The translations under genes were made by a program, and so were the position numbers. From contig NZ_CP026003.1 of the NCBI RefSeq assembly GCF_003086795.1, positions 4,283,531 to 4,347,530 on the forward strand: DNA of 64,000 nucleotides, read 5' to 3'. The notes under the pieces were generated by a model. That model was given only the letters and a program-made list of their open reading frames with translations. It did not search any database and was not told where the DNA came from. Of the stretch, positions 15,916-24,112 are shown piece after piece (within the stretch, counting starts at the first letter, position 1; each line of letters starts with the position of its first letter). This DNA is from Stenotrophomonas sp. SAU14A_NAIMI4_5. Lineage in GTDB: Bacteria; Pseudomonadota; Gammaproteobacteria; Xanthomonadales; Xanthomonadaceae.

Positions 15916-17250
15916 ATGTCCCCGCTGCAGACACTGCTTGCTTCCCACCGCGCCGGTGCCAACGTCGGCCTGTACAGCGTCTGCTGCAGCAACGAACAGG
16001 TGCTGCGCGCAGCCATGCACGTGGCGCTGGCGCACGGCACCGTGCTGTTGATCGAGGCGACCTCCAACCAGGTCGACCAGTTCGGTGGCTACACCGGCAT
16101 GACGCCGCCGCAGTACCGCGACTACGTCGGCGCGCTGGCCGATGAAGAGGGGTTCCCGCGCGAACGTCTGATCCTCGGTGGCGACCACCTGGGCCCGAAT
16201 GCCTGGCAGAAGCGCCCGGCCGCCGAAGCGATGACCCACGCGCGCGTGCTGATCGAGGCCTACGTGGCCGCCGGCTTCCACAAGATCCACCTGGACTGCA
16301 GCATGTCCTGCGCCGATGACCCGGTGCCGCTGCCCGATGCCATCGTCGCCGCGCGTTCGTCCGAACTGGCCGAGATCGCCGAGCGCACCGCTGCCGAACA
16401 CGGCCTGCCGCCGCCGGTCTACGTCATCGGCACCGAAGTGCCGGTGCCCGGTGGCGAGGCCTCGCTAGCCGGTGGCCTGCAGGTGACCACGCCGGCCGCT
16501 GCCGCGCAGACCCTGGCCATCCACCAGCAGGCCTTCGACACGCCGCAGCTGCGCGATGCCTGGCAGCGCGTGATCGCGATGGTGGTGCAGCCGGGCGTGG
16601 ACTTCGACCACAGCAGCGTGCACGAGTACGACCCGGCGGCCGCCAGTGCGCTCGCGGATTTCCTCGAACAGCAGCCGCGCATCGTGTTCGAAGCGCATTC
16701 CACCGATTACCAGCGCGAGAGCGGCCTGCACGCACTGGTGCGCGACCACTTCGCCATTCTCAAGGTCGGCCCGGCGGCGACCTTCGCCTACCGCGAAGCG
16801 CTGTTCGCGCTGGCCGCCATCGAGGCCGAACTGCTGCCGGACGCGCAGTGCTCGCGCCTGCCGCAGGTGCTGGACGAAGTGATGCAGGCGCAGCCGAAGT
16901 ACTGGCAGCCGTATTACCAGGGCGACGAGGCCGAGCTGCGCCTGCTGCGCCGCTTCTCCTTCAGTGACCGCTGCCGCTACTACTGGGGCGAGCCGGCATT
17001 GCTGCAGGCGGTGCAGACCTTGTTCGCCAACCTGGAACGGCAGGCGCCGCCGCTGGTGCTGCTCAGCCAGCATCTGCCCGAGCAGTACCGCGCCGTGCGC
17101 GAAGGCGCCCTGGCCAATACCCCCAGCGCGCTGGTGCAGCACCGCATCGGCCAGTGCCTGGGCGAATACGCCCGCGCCTGCAGCGCCAACCAGGCCGGCA
17201 GCCGCAAGCAGAACGCAAGTTCGGCTGCCTCCGTTCTTGCGAACGGCTAA
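15916..17250 (+). CDS. agaZ: AgaZ/GatZ-family tagatose-6-phosphate pathway protein
   Basis: A 444-residue protein read from the ATG at 15916 (MSPLQTLLASHRAG). It has the features of the GatZ/KbaZ/AgaZ family: SVCCSNEQVLRAAM, ILGGDHLGPNAWQ, IHLDCSMSCADDP and IGTEVPVPGGE, in a TIM-barrel order. Family members are described either as the non-catalytic partner of tagatose-1,6-bisphosphate aldolase or as a tagatose-6-phosphate kinase. Because no aldolase subunit is encoded here and a kinase step would otherwise be missing, the kinase role is plausible but inferred. It lies 17 bp after the ROK kinase and 28 bp before the regulator. Confidence 0.85.
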   Translation: MSPLQTLLASHRAGANVGLYSVCCSNEQVLRAAMHVALAHGTVLLIEATSNQVDQFGGYTGMTPPQYRDYVGALADEEGFPRERLILGGDHLGPNAWQKRPAAEAMTHARVLIEAYVAAGFHKIHLDCSMSCADDPVPLPDAIVAARSSELAEIAERTAAEHGLPPPVYVIGTEVPVPGGEASLAGGLQVTTPAAAAQTLAIHQQAFDTPQLRDAWQRVIAMVVQPGVDFDHSSVHEYDPAAASALADFLEQQPRIVFEAHSTDYQRESGLHALVRDHFAILKVGPAATFAYREALFALAAIEAELLPDAQCSRLPQVLDEVMQAQPKYWQPYYQGDEAELRLLRRFSFSDRCRYYWGEPALLQAVQTLFANLERQAPPLVLLSQHLPEQYRAVREGALANTPSALVQHRIGQCLGEYARACSANQAGSRKQNASSAASVLANG

Positions 17251-17278
17251 TCTCTACCTTTCTTGACGAAACCGAGAG

Positions 17279-18061
17279 ATGGCCATGCGCAACACCCGCT
17301 CCCGCCGGCAACAGATCCTGCAGCTGCTGATCGAGCACGGCTCGGTGCAGGTGGCCGATCTGGTCGAGCGCTTCGGCGTGTCGGCGGTGACCATCCGTGC
17401 CGATCTCACCCATTTCGAGTCGCAGGGCCTGGCCACCCGTACCCACGGCGGCGCCACCCTGGTGCGCACGCCGCCGCAGGAACAGGACATCCACGAAAAG
17501 GATGCGCTGAACCTGCCGCTGAAGGAGTCCATCGGCACCGCTGCGGCGCGGCTGGTGCAGGCCGGCGACAACATCATCATCGACTCCGGCTCGACCACGA
17601 TGACCCTGGCCCGCCACCTGCGCGGCCACCGCGACGTGACGGTGATGACCAACGGCCTGAACATCGCCTGGGAACTGGCCAACGCGCCGGGCATCACCGT
17701 GCTGCTGACCGGCGGCCTGCTGCGCCAGCAGTCGCTCTCGCTGCAAGGCAGCCAGGCCGAAGCCAGCCTCAATTCCTACAGCTTCGACACCCTGTTCCTG
17801 GGCGTGGACGGCCTCGACCTGCAGTTCGGCCTGACCACCCACGATGAAGCCGAAGCCCGCCTCAACCACCGCATGGTCGAGCGCGCGCGCCGCATCGTGG
17901 TGCTCACCGACGCCTCCAAGTTCGGCCGCGTCAGCCTGCACCGCATCGCGCTGCTGGACCAGATCCACGCCATCATCACCGACGCCGGCATCGACGATGC
18001 CACCCGCGAGGGGCTGCAGCGGCTGGGCATCGAAGTGATCATCGCCGAGACACCGCCATGA
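17279..18061 (+). CDS. agaR: DeoR-family repressor of the GalNAc locus
   Basis: A 260-residue protein. The N-terminal helix-turn-helix (RRQQILQLLIEHGSVQVADL to TIRADLTHFESQGL, residues about 9-55) carries the DeoR signature. The C-terminal sugar-phosphate sensor domain contains DSGSTTMTLARHL and TNGLNIAWELAN. DeoR repressors release DNA when they bind a phosphorylated sugar intermediate of the pathway they control. TTTCG boxes in both divergent promoters (13517-13560 and 13749-13773) are the likely targets. A further CTTTC...GAAAC pair at 17258-17272, just before this gene, may serve autoregulation. It overlaps the deacetylase gene by 4 bp. Confidence 0.88.
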   Translation: MAMRNTRSRRQQILQLLIEHGSVQVADLVERFGVSAVTIRADLTHFESQGLATRTHGGATLVRTPPQEQDIHEKDALNLPLKESIGTAAARLVQAGDNIIIDSGSTTMTLARHLRGHRDVTVMTNGLNIAWELANAPGITVLLTGGLLRQQSLSLQGSQAEASLNSYSFDTLFLGVDGLDLQFGLTTHDEAEARLNHRMVERARRIVVLTDASKFGRVSLHRIALLDQIHAIITDAGIDDATREGLQRLGIEVIIAETPP

Positions 18062-19170
18062 CCGACATCAGCCGCCTGCACGGCCGCATCCTCACCCCGC
18101 TGGGCTGGCGCCGTGGCCATGTCCAGTTCGATTCGCACATCCGCCAGCTGCAGGTCGATGACCACAGTGGCGCCGATGACCTGCAGCTGCCGGTGATCCT
18201 GCCCGGCTTCATCGACCTGCACGTGCACGGCGCGGCCGGCGTGGACCTGATGCAGGGCGGCGACGTGGCCCGCACCATCGCCCGCACCCACCTGCGCTTC
18301 GGCACCACCACCCTGCTGGCGACCACCATGACCGCCGGCCTGGACGAGATCGAGCATGCCCTGCAGGGCGTGGCCGCGACGATGGCATCCCCCGATGCCG
18401 AGGCGGCCAGCATTGCCGGCGTGCACCTGGAAGGCCCCTTCATCAGCCCGCAGCGGCTGGGCGCACAGCCCAACCGCACGATCGAAGCGACGCTGGCGCT
18501 GGTGCAGCAGCTGCATGCGCTGGCACCGATCCGGGTGATGACCCTGGCGCCGGAAATCGGCGAGCACACCGCACTGATTCCCGCGCTGTCAGCGATGGGC
18601 ATCCGCGTGCAGCTGGGCCACAGTGCCGGCACCTACGAAGAAGGCGTGGCCGCGCTGCAGGCCGGTGCGTCCGGCTTCACCCATCTGTTCAACGGCATGA
18701 CCGGCGTCGACCACTACCGCCCCGGCATTGCCGCCGCCGCGCTGGCGCATGCGCAGTACGCCGAGATCATTCCCGACCTGCAGCACATCCACCCCGGCGT
18801 GATCCGGCTGGCCGCGCGCGCGATCCCGCGCCTGTACGCGGTGACCGACGCCACGGCCGCCACTGGCATGCCCGATGGGGAATACGCGCTGGGCGAACAG
18901 CGCGTGCACAAGTGCGGCGGCTGCGTGCGCCTGGCCACCGGTTCGCTGGCCGGCAGTGCGCTGACCATGGATCAGGCACTGCGCAATCTGGTGCAGGTGG
19001 GCCTGGACCTGGCCGATGCCTCGCAGCGTGTCTCTACCTTCCCTGCCGCCTACCTGGGCCTGGACGATCGCGGCCGCATCGCGCCCGACGCCCGTGCCGA
19101 TCTGGTGGTGCTGGACGCCGGACTGCGACTGCAGCAGGTGGTCGTCGGCGGGCGGGTAATCGATTTGTAG
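18058..19170 (+). CDS. agaA: N-acetylgalactosamine-6-phosphate deacetylase (NagA/AgaA family)
   Basis: A 370-residue amidohydrolase. It has the metal-binding IDLHVHGAAG at about residues 54-63, HLEGPFIS with the metal-binding Glu at about 122, the histidines of QLGHSAGTYEEG and HLFNGM at about 182-207, and the catalytic Asp in AVTDATAATG at about 261. It removes acetate from GalNAc-6-phosphate to give the substrate of AgaS. The ATGA start overlaps agaR. Its TAG stop codon is part of the GTAG of a perfect palindromic SMAG element. A role on GlcNAc-6-phosphate cannot be excluded from sequence, but the neighbours point to GalNAc. Confidence 0.85.
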   Translation: MTDISRLHGRILTPLGWRRGHVQFDSHIRQLQVDDHSGADDLQLPVILPGFIDLHVHGAAGVDLMQGGDVARTIARTHLRFGTTTLLATTMTAGLDEIEHALQGVAATMASPDAEAASIAGVHLEGPFISPQRLGAQPNRTIEATLALVQQLHALAPIRVMTLAPEIGEHTALIPALSAMGIRVQLGHSAGTYEEGVAALQAGASGFTHLFNGMTGVDHYRPGIAAAALAHAQYAEIIPDLQHIHPGVIRLAARAIPRLYAVTDATAATGMPDGEYALGEQRVHKCGGCVRLATGSLAGSALTMDQALRNLVQVGLDLADASQRVSTFPAAYLGLDDRGRIAPDARADLVVLDAGLRLQQVVVGGRVIDL

Positions 19171-19193
19171 AGTCGAGCCATGCTCGACTCTAC
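19167..19193. repeat. SMAG palindrome (GTAGAGTCGAGC type), supplies the agaA stop
   Basis: A perfect inverted repeat: GTAGAGTCGAGC, CAT, GCTCGACTCTAC. Its opening GTAG contains the TAG stop of agaA. Without a following T-run it does not look like an ordinary intrinsic terminator. Confidence 0.9.
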
Positions 19194-19235
19194 AGAAAGC
19201 AATCCGCACCGAAACGCCGCACAGGAAACCTGTCG

Positions 19236-21014
19236 ATGACTGCACGCACCGCCCCGCGCTGGCCCGTACGCTACCTGCTGTTCATCGGCGGCCTTGGCGG
19301 CCTGCTGTACGGCATCGACATCGGCATCATCGCCGGTGCCCTGCCCTACCTCGAAGCGACTGCCAGCCACGCCTGGCAGCTCAGCAGCCAGCAGCTCGGT
19401 TTCGTCGTCGCCGCGGTGCTGCTGGGCAGCGTGCTGTCCTCGCTGTTCGCCGGTATGGTGGCCGATCTGATCGGCCGCCGCGGCGCGATGCTGCTGGCCG
19501 GCCTGCTGTTCACCGCGTCCATCCCGATCATGGCGCTGGCCTCGGGCTACACGCCGCTGCTGCTCGGCCGCCTGCTGCAGGGCGTCAGTGGCGGGCTGAT
19601 CGGCGTGGTGGTGCCGCTGTACCTGGCCGAAGTGCTCAGCCCCGAGCGGCGCGGGCGTGGCGCCGCCATGTTCCAGCTGCTGCTGACCATCGGCCTGGTG
19701 CTGGCCGCACTCATCGGCCTGTACCAGGCGCACGCCGTGGACGCCGCCGCCGAGGCCGTGCGCTCGCTGCCGCGGGCGCAGCAGGCACAGGAGCTGTTCG
19801 TGCTGAAGGACCACGCCTGGCGCACCATCTTCTGGAGCTGCCTGGCACCGGGCCTGCTGTTCTGCGCCGGTATTTTCTGGCTGTCCGAATCACCGCGCTG
19901 GCTGGTCCGCCGGGGTCGCGTGGAGGATGCACGCCGCAGCCTGCAGCGCGTGCTGCCCGATGCTGACGTGGAGGCCACGCTGGCGCAGATCCAGGCACCG
20001 GAATCGAGCAGCAGCGACGGGCGCCGCGATCCGCTGCTTAGTCGCCGCTACGTGGTGCCGTTCCTGCTGGCCTGCGTGGTGCTGGCCTGCACCCAGGCCA
20101 CCGGCATCAACTCGGTGCTGGCCTACGCGGTCAACATCCTCAACCAGGCCGGCCTGTCCGGCTCGGTGGCCAACGGCGCCGACGTGGCGATCAAGCTGCT
20201 CAACGCGGTGATGACCGTGGTCGCCTTGCTGCTGGTCGACCGCAAGGGCCGCAAGTTCCTGCTGATGCTGGGCAGCGGCGGCATCTGCGTGGCCCTGCTG
20301 GCCGCTGCCACGCTGTTCTTCCAGGCCGAGCGCGGCCGCGCCGACGTGCAGCCGCAGCTGCAGGCCGCGGTGAGTGGTGATGGCCTGCAGCTGGTGCTGG
20401 ACGACGCGCAGTGGCAGCGCCTGGCGGGGAGCACCGACAGCGAGGGCCGGCCGCTGCAGCTGACCGTGTCCTATGCCTATGGTGATTTCACCAACGTGCG
20501 CGCCCTGCGCAGCGACAACCTGGGCGACCGCGAACTGCGCATCGAACGCGCCGGCACCGTGCAGCCGGACAGCGTCATCGGCGCCTTCTTCCGCCACCTG
20601 CACCTGAACCCCTTCGCCGACCCGGCCAGCGCCGCACAGGCACCGCTGCGCATCGAACAGGCGCGCATCGGCCCGGTACCGCCGCCCGCCCATGGCTGGG
20701 CGGTGGCCGCGTGCATCCTGGTGTTCGTGGCGTTCTTCGCGGTCGGCCCCGGTGTCTGCGTGTGGCTGGCGCTGTCGGAGCTGATGCCCAACCGCATCCG
20801 CTCCAACGGCATGAGCATCGCGCTGCTGATCAACCAGTTCGTGTCCACCACCATCGCCGCGCTGTTCCTGCCCACCGTCGGCCACTACGGCTATGCCAGC
20901 ATGTTCCTGTTCTGGGCTGGCTGCACGTTCGTGTTCTTCCTGGTGGCCGCGCTGTGGCTGCCGGAAACCAAGGGCAAGTCGCTGGAGGAGATCGAGGCGC
21001 GGTTCGCCCGGTAG
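19236..21014 (+). CDS. agaP: Sugar porter (major facilitator superfamily), predicted GalNAc permease
   Basis: A 592-residue permease started at the ATG at 19236, behind AGGAAA. Sugar-porter hallmarks are LLYGIDIGIIAGALPYL in helix 1, ADLIGRRGAMLLAG, LYLAEVLSPERRGRGA, LSESPRWLVRRGR at the end of the first half, DRKGRKFLLMLGSGG, and PETKGKSLEEIE at the C-terminus. The protein is longer than usual sugar porters (about 450-480). A hydrophilic stretch of about 125 residues (about residues 365-490) separates two helices of the C-terminal half and would face the periplasm. By position it should carry GalNAc across the inner membrane. Its TAG stop lies in a SMAG element. Confidence 0.8.
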   Translation: MTARTAPRWPVRYLLFIGGLGGLLYGIDIGIIAGALPYLEATASHAWQLSSQQLGFVVAAVLLGSVLSSLFAGMVADLIGRRGAMLLAGLLFTASIPIMALASGYTPLLLGRLLQGVSGGLIGVVVPLYLAEVLSPERRGRGAAMFQLLLTIGLVLAALIGLYQAHAVDAAAEAVRSLPRAQQAQELFVLKDHAWRTIFWSCLAPGLLFCAGIFWLSESPRWLVRRGRVEDARRSLQRVLPDADVEATLAQIQAPESSSSDGRRDPLLSRRYVVPFLLACVVLACTQATGINSVLAYAVNILNQAGLSGSVANGADVAIKLLNAVMTVVALLLVDRKGRKFLLMLGSGGICVALLAAATLFFQAERGRADVQPQLQAAVSGDGLQLVLDDAQWQRLAGSTDSEGRPLQLTVSYAYGDFTNVRALRSDNLGDRELRIERAGTVQPDSVIGAFFRHLHLNPFADPASAAQAPLRIEQARIGPVPPPAHGWAVAACILVFVAFFAVGPGVCVWLALSELMPNRIRSNGMSIALLINQFVSTTIAALFLPTVGHYGYASMFLFWAGCTFVFFLVAALWLPETKGKSLEEIEARFAR

Positions 21015-21033
21015 CGGTCGACCTTGGTCGGCC
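21011..21033. repeat. SMAG-like palindrome at the end of the sugar porter gene
   Basis: GTAGCGGTCGACCTTGGTCG with a mirrored right arm. The TAG of its GTAG is the stop codon of the porter gene. Confidence 0.7.
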
Positions 21034-21054
21034 TCCGTGCACATCGCGAGGGCA

Positions 21055-21525
21055 TCAACGGCCGGTGATGTGCTTCTCCAGCGCCTGCGCTTCGGCCACG
21101 CTGGACAGCCCACTGAGCATCATCGATTCGCCGAACGGTCCCTGTACCGTCGCCACCATCAGCACGCGGCCGTCCACGCTGATCGCCGCACGCTGGCCCA
21201 CCAGCGCCTCCGTGCCATCGTGTATGCGCTGGCGCGCTTCCGGCCGGTAGCGGATCTGCAGGCCGGGCTGATTGGCCTGGTCCAGCACATAGCGCACATC
21301 GGAGATATCACCACTGCTGGCAATTGGCGGTTCGCGCAGGGCAAGGGTCTCACCCTGCCACTGCGCGGGCGTGCCCTTGCCGGTTGCATCAACCGCGCTC
21401 AGGCGTACGTCTACGCCCGGACGCGGTGCATGCGCCGCGCCCGTCATTGCCTCAGGCGTTGCCGCCGGCATGCATCCGGTCAGGGCCAGCGCCGCGCCCA
21501 GCAACAGTGCGCGCGCGCCCCTCAC
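21055..21525 (-). CDS. Lipoprotein with SecD P1-head-like domain
   Basis: A 156-residue protein read from the GTG at 21525. The first residues form a lipoprotein signal (RALLLGAALALTGC, lipobox LTGC). The rest resembles the P1 head subdomain of SecD, with PPIASSGDISDVRYV, PGLQIRYRPEARQRIHDGTEALVGQRAAI and a VDGRVLMVATVQGPF strand. Free-standing, lipid-anchored versions of this domain have no established role that I can name. The start overlaps the stop of the HdeD-like gene (GTGA), so the two are translationally coupled. Confidence 0.7.
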   Translation of the reverse strand: MRGARALLLGAALALTGCMPAATPEAMTGAAHAPRPGVDVRLSAVDATGKGTPAQWQGETLALREPPIASSGDISDVRYVLDQANQPGLQIRYRPEARQRIHDGTEALVGQRAAISVDGRVLMVATVQGPFGESMMLSGLSSVAEAQALEKHITGR

Positions 21526-22082
21526 TTCAGCTTCCTCAGTTTCAGTGCCACCACGATCTGCAGCAGGCCATACAACAGGCTGCCGATGCCGATCCACAAC
21601 GTGGTGACAGCCACCCCGGCCAGCGGGTTGGCCGCAAACAGCAGGCCCAGCACGATGGCCAGCACGCCGCTGAGGATCAGCACCCATTCGCCCTGGATGT
21701 GCCTGCGCACGCGGACGGCGAACACGATGCGGTAGATGCCCGCCACCAGCAGCCAGGCGGCCAGCAGCAGCACCAGCACGCTGGCGGTGGCCAACGGGTT
21801 GATCACCGCCAGCGTGCCGAAGCCCAGCGACGCCACCGCGTACAGCAGCAGCCAGCCGCGCGGCGCGCCACTGCCACCGCTGATCAGCGCGAGCAGGCTG
21901 ATGACCCCTTCAACGATGGCCATCAGGCCCAATGCCCAGGCCAGCGCGGTGGCTGCGGCCATCGGCCAGCCGATCGCGGTGATGCCGAAGCCCAGCGCGA
22001 CCACGCCATACAACAGCAGGATCCACCAGCTGCGGCCGATGGCCGACAACAACGGCGACGGTGAGGATTCGGGAGACAGCAT
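21522..22082 (-). CDS. HdeD/DUF308-family membrane protein
   Basis: A 186-residue protein with six closely spaced membrane helices in three similar pairs, each starting with a W-x-L-LYGVVALGFG- or GEWVLILSGVLAIVLG-like segment. This is the HdeD/DUF308 pattern, and HdeD of E. coli is linked to acid resistance. The ATG at 22082 has GGAG at a 5-nt distance; a GTG at 22088 is an alternative. It forms a two-gene unit with the SecD-head-like lipoprotein. The function here is unknown. Confidence 0.8.
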   Translation of the reverse strand: MLSPESSPSPLLSAIGRSWWILLLYGVVALGFGITAIGWPMAAATALAWALGLMAIVEGVISLLALISGGSGAPRGWLLLYAVASLGFGTLAVINPLATASVLVLLLAAWLLVAGIYRIVFAVRVRRHIQGEWVLILSGVLAIVLGLLFAANPLAGVAVTTLWIGIGSLLYGLLQIVVALKLRKLK

Positions 22083-22142
22083 GACCACTCCTTCGATCAG
22101 GTTCCGTGCCCCATCCTAGCGCCCGCCTCGTTGATGACACCA

Positions 22143-22164
22143 TCACGGCACCCGCGCGCAGACC
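22143..22164. repeat. Copy of the last 22 bp of the comF-like gene
   Basis: Positions 22143-22164 are identical to 22301-22322, the final codons and stop of the neighbouring comF-like gene. The two copies flank the inverted SMAG pair. Confidence 0.85.
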
Positions 22165-22207
22165 TGTCGGCCTCCGCTGCGTGGCGTCGATTGGTTGAAT
22201 CGACGGG

Positions 22208-22275
22208 GTAGAGTCGACCGTTGGTCGACTGTCTTTCGATCCGGATAGTGCTAGTCGACTAACAGTCGACTCTAC
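22208..22275. repeat. Inverted pair of SMAG elements (GTAGAGTCGAC type)
   Basis: A GTAG-led palindrome (22208-22230) and its reverse-oriented partner ending CTCTAC (22253-22275), separated by 22 bp. The whole unit could fold into one large hairpin between the HdeD-like gene and comF. Confidence 0.85.
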
Positions 22276-22300
22276 CGATGTGCATCACAGGCACGGGCAC

Positions 22301-23014
22301 TCACGGCACCCGCGCGCAGACCCATACGCGCACCTCCGCCGCCCCCACCAGCCGCAGCGTCTCCGCCACTTCCAGCACCGTGCTGCCGGTGGTCATCACA
22401 TCGTCCACCACGGTCAGGTGCGGTGGCACCGCACCCCGCACATCGAAGGCGTCGAACAGGTTCTCGCGACGCTGCTCGGCGCTGCGCTCCGACTGCGGTG
22501 CTGTATGCCGGCGCCGGTACAGGCCGCGCCACACCGGCTGCCGCAGCAGCCGGCACAGCTCCCCGGCCTGGTCATAGCCGCGTTGGCGCAGCCGACGCGG
22601 ATGCAACGGCACCGGCACCAGTAGCGGGCAGGCCCACGGTGGCGGCCTGCGCTGCATCAGCTGGGCAAGCAGGCGACCCGCCGCGAGGTCCCGATGGAAT
22701 TTGTAGCGCACCAGCAGCTGGTCCACCGGCGGCAGGTACAGCAGGCTGGCATGGGTGGCAGCCTGTGGCGGCGGTTCCTCGCGGCAGGTGCCGCAGACCG
22801 GCAGCGCGCTGTCCGGCAACGGCAGTGCGCAGCGCAGGCAGGCGCGGCCAGACCAGGGCATCTCGGCCAGGCAGGCGGCGCACAGATCCAGGCCATCGTG
22901 GCCGGGATCGTCGCAGACCAGGCAGCGCAGCGGCAGCAGCAGGCGCAGTGCGGAATGCAGATGGTCTGCGAGAGCGTGGGGAAGGCGCATGCCGCAGGGT
23001 TGCCGTACCAGCAT
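22301..23014 (-). CDS. comF: ComF/GntX-family phosphoribosyltransferase-like protein
   Basis: A 237-residue protein. An N-terminal zinc-finger region has paired cysteines (CLVC, CAAC, CLRC, CGTC at about residues 31-79), then a phosphoribosyltransferase fold with the PRPP-binding loop LTVVDDVMTTGSTVLE at about residues 202-217. ComF proteins take part in DNA uptake/competence, and GntX is the enterobacterial relative. An in-frame ATG at 22990 is an alternative start. The last 22 bp including the stop are duplicated about 140 bp downstream. Confidence 0.88.
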   Translation of the reverse strand: MLVRQPCGMRLPHALADHLHSALRLLLPLRCLVCDDPGHDGLDLCAACLAEMPWSGRACLRCALPLPDSALPVCGTCREEPPPQAATHASLLYLPPVDQLLVRYKFHRDLAAGRLLAQLMQRRPPPWACPLLVPVPLHPRRLRQRGYDQAGELCRLLRQPVWRGLYRRRHTAPQSERSAEQRRENLFDAFDVRGAVPPHLTVVDDVMTTGSTVLEVAETLRLVGAAEVRVWVCARVP

Positions 23015-23074
23015 GCGGAAACCATCGGTGAAGCCCCCACGCCTGCGTCAGCCAAAGGCCGGTCAAGCGCTCCG

Positions 23075-23986
23075 CTACGTTTCGCCCGCCAGCGACGGCG
23101 GCAGCACCTGCCCCAGCCAATCAATGAACACCCGCAGCCGCGGCGTCACATGCCGGTTGTTCGGGTACACCACGTGGAACGGGTACGGCGCCGGTCGCCA
23201 TGGCTGCAGCACTTCCACCAGCGCCTTGCTGCGCAACGCATCGCCTGCCGCGTAGCTGAAGGTCTGCACCAGGCCCATGCCTGCAACGGCGGCGGCCAGA
23301 TGGGCGTTGCTTTCGTTGATGCCGATGCGGTGCTCGGCCTTGATCTCGAACGCACCGTCCTCGCCACGGAAGCGGAACGGTACCGCGCGTCCATTGGACG
23401 GCAGCAGGTAGCTGACCAGCCGATGGCCGTTACGCAGCTCCTCCGGGTACGCAGGAATGCCGTGTGCCTTCAGGTAACGCGGGCTGGCGCAGGTGATCAG
23501 GTGCGCGTCGCCCAGGTGACGGGCCACCAGCGTGGAATCATCCAGCGCGCCGCCGCGGATCACGCAGTCCACGTTCTCGCTGATCAGGTTCACCGAGCGG
23601 TCGGACACGCCCAGTTCGATGCGGATGTCCGGGTAGCGCGCCATGAAATCGGGCAGCACCGGAATGAGCACGTCGCGTGCGGTGGAGCCACCGATGTCCA
23701 CGCGCAGCAGCCCGCGCGGTGCACCGCGTGCGGCGCTGAACGAGGCATCGACATCCTCGAGGTCGCGCAGCAGGCGCCCGGCCTTCTCGTAATACGCCTG
23801 GCCTTCGGCGGTGACCGCCACGCGCCGCGTGGTCCGCTGCAGCAGGCGCACGCCGAGGTGGGTTTCCAGTTCGCGTACCAGCTTGCTCAGCGAGGTGGTG
23901 GGTATGTCCAGCGAATCAGCGGCGCGGGTGAAGCTGCCGGCCTCGACGACGCGGGCAAAGGCACGGATGGCAGTGAGCTGGTTCAT
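23075..23986 (-). CDS. LysR-family transcriptional regulator
   Basis: A 303-residue protein started at MNQLTAIRAF (23986). The helix-turn-helix covers residues about 3-60 (AFARVVEAGSFTRAADSL, TTSLSKLVRELETHLGVRLLQRTTR). The substrate-binding domain follows, with the subgroup features GLLRVDIGGS and PDFMARYPDIRIELGVSDR of CrgA/YafC-like LysR proteins. It is divergent from a short-chain dehydrogenase 126 bp away, the usual arrangement for a LysR regulator and its target. The effector is unknown. Confidence 0.9.
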   Translation of the reverse strand: MNQLTAIRAFARVVEAGSFTRAADSLDIPTTSLSKLVRELETHLGVRLLQRTTRRVAVTAEGQAYYEKAGRLLRDLEDVDASFSAARGAPRGLLRVDIGGSTARDVLIPVLPDFMARYPDIRIELGVSDRSVNLISENVDCVIRGGALDDSTLVARHLGDAHLITCASPRYLKAHGIPAYPEELRNGHRLVSYLLPSNGRAVPFRFRGEDGAFEIKAEHRIGINESNAHLAAAVAGMGLVQTFSYAAGDALRSKALVEVLQPWRPAPYPFHVVYPNNRHVTPRLRVFIDWLGQVLPPSLAGET

Positions 23987-24112
23987 GCCGCCGATTATGC
24001 ACACACATGCACAGTCATTGTCATTGCGCAGGATTTATCGCAGCCGCGCCGCCGCCCATCATTCTCCCACCCGCTGCCACCCCTCCCCCGGCAGCCCTTA
24101 CAGGAGAACACC

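Noticed and set aside
17258..17272. CTTTC...GAAAC pair before agaR as an independent operator/promoter
   Set aside because: The gap between agaZ and agaR is only 28 bp, and no promoter hexamers are visible. Kept only as a remark under agaR.
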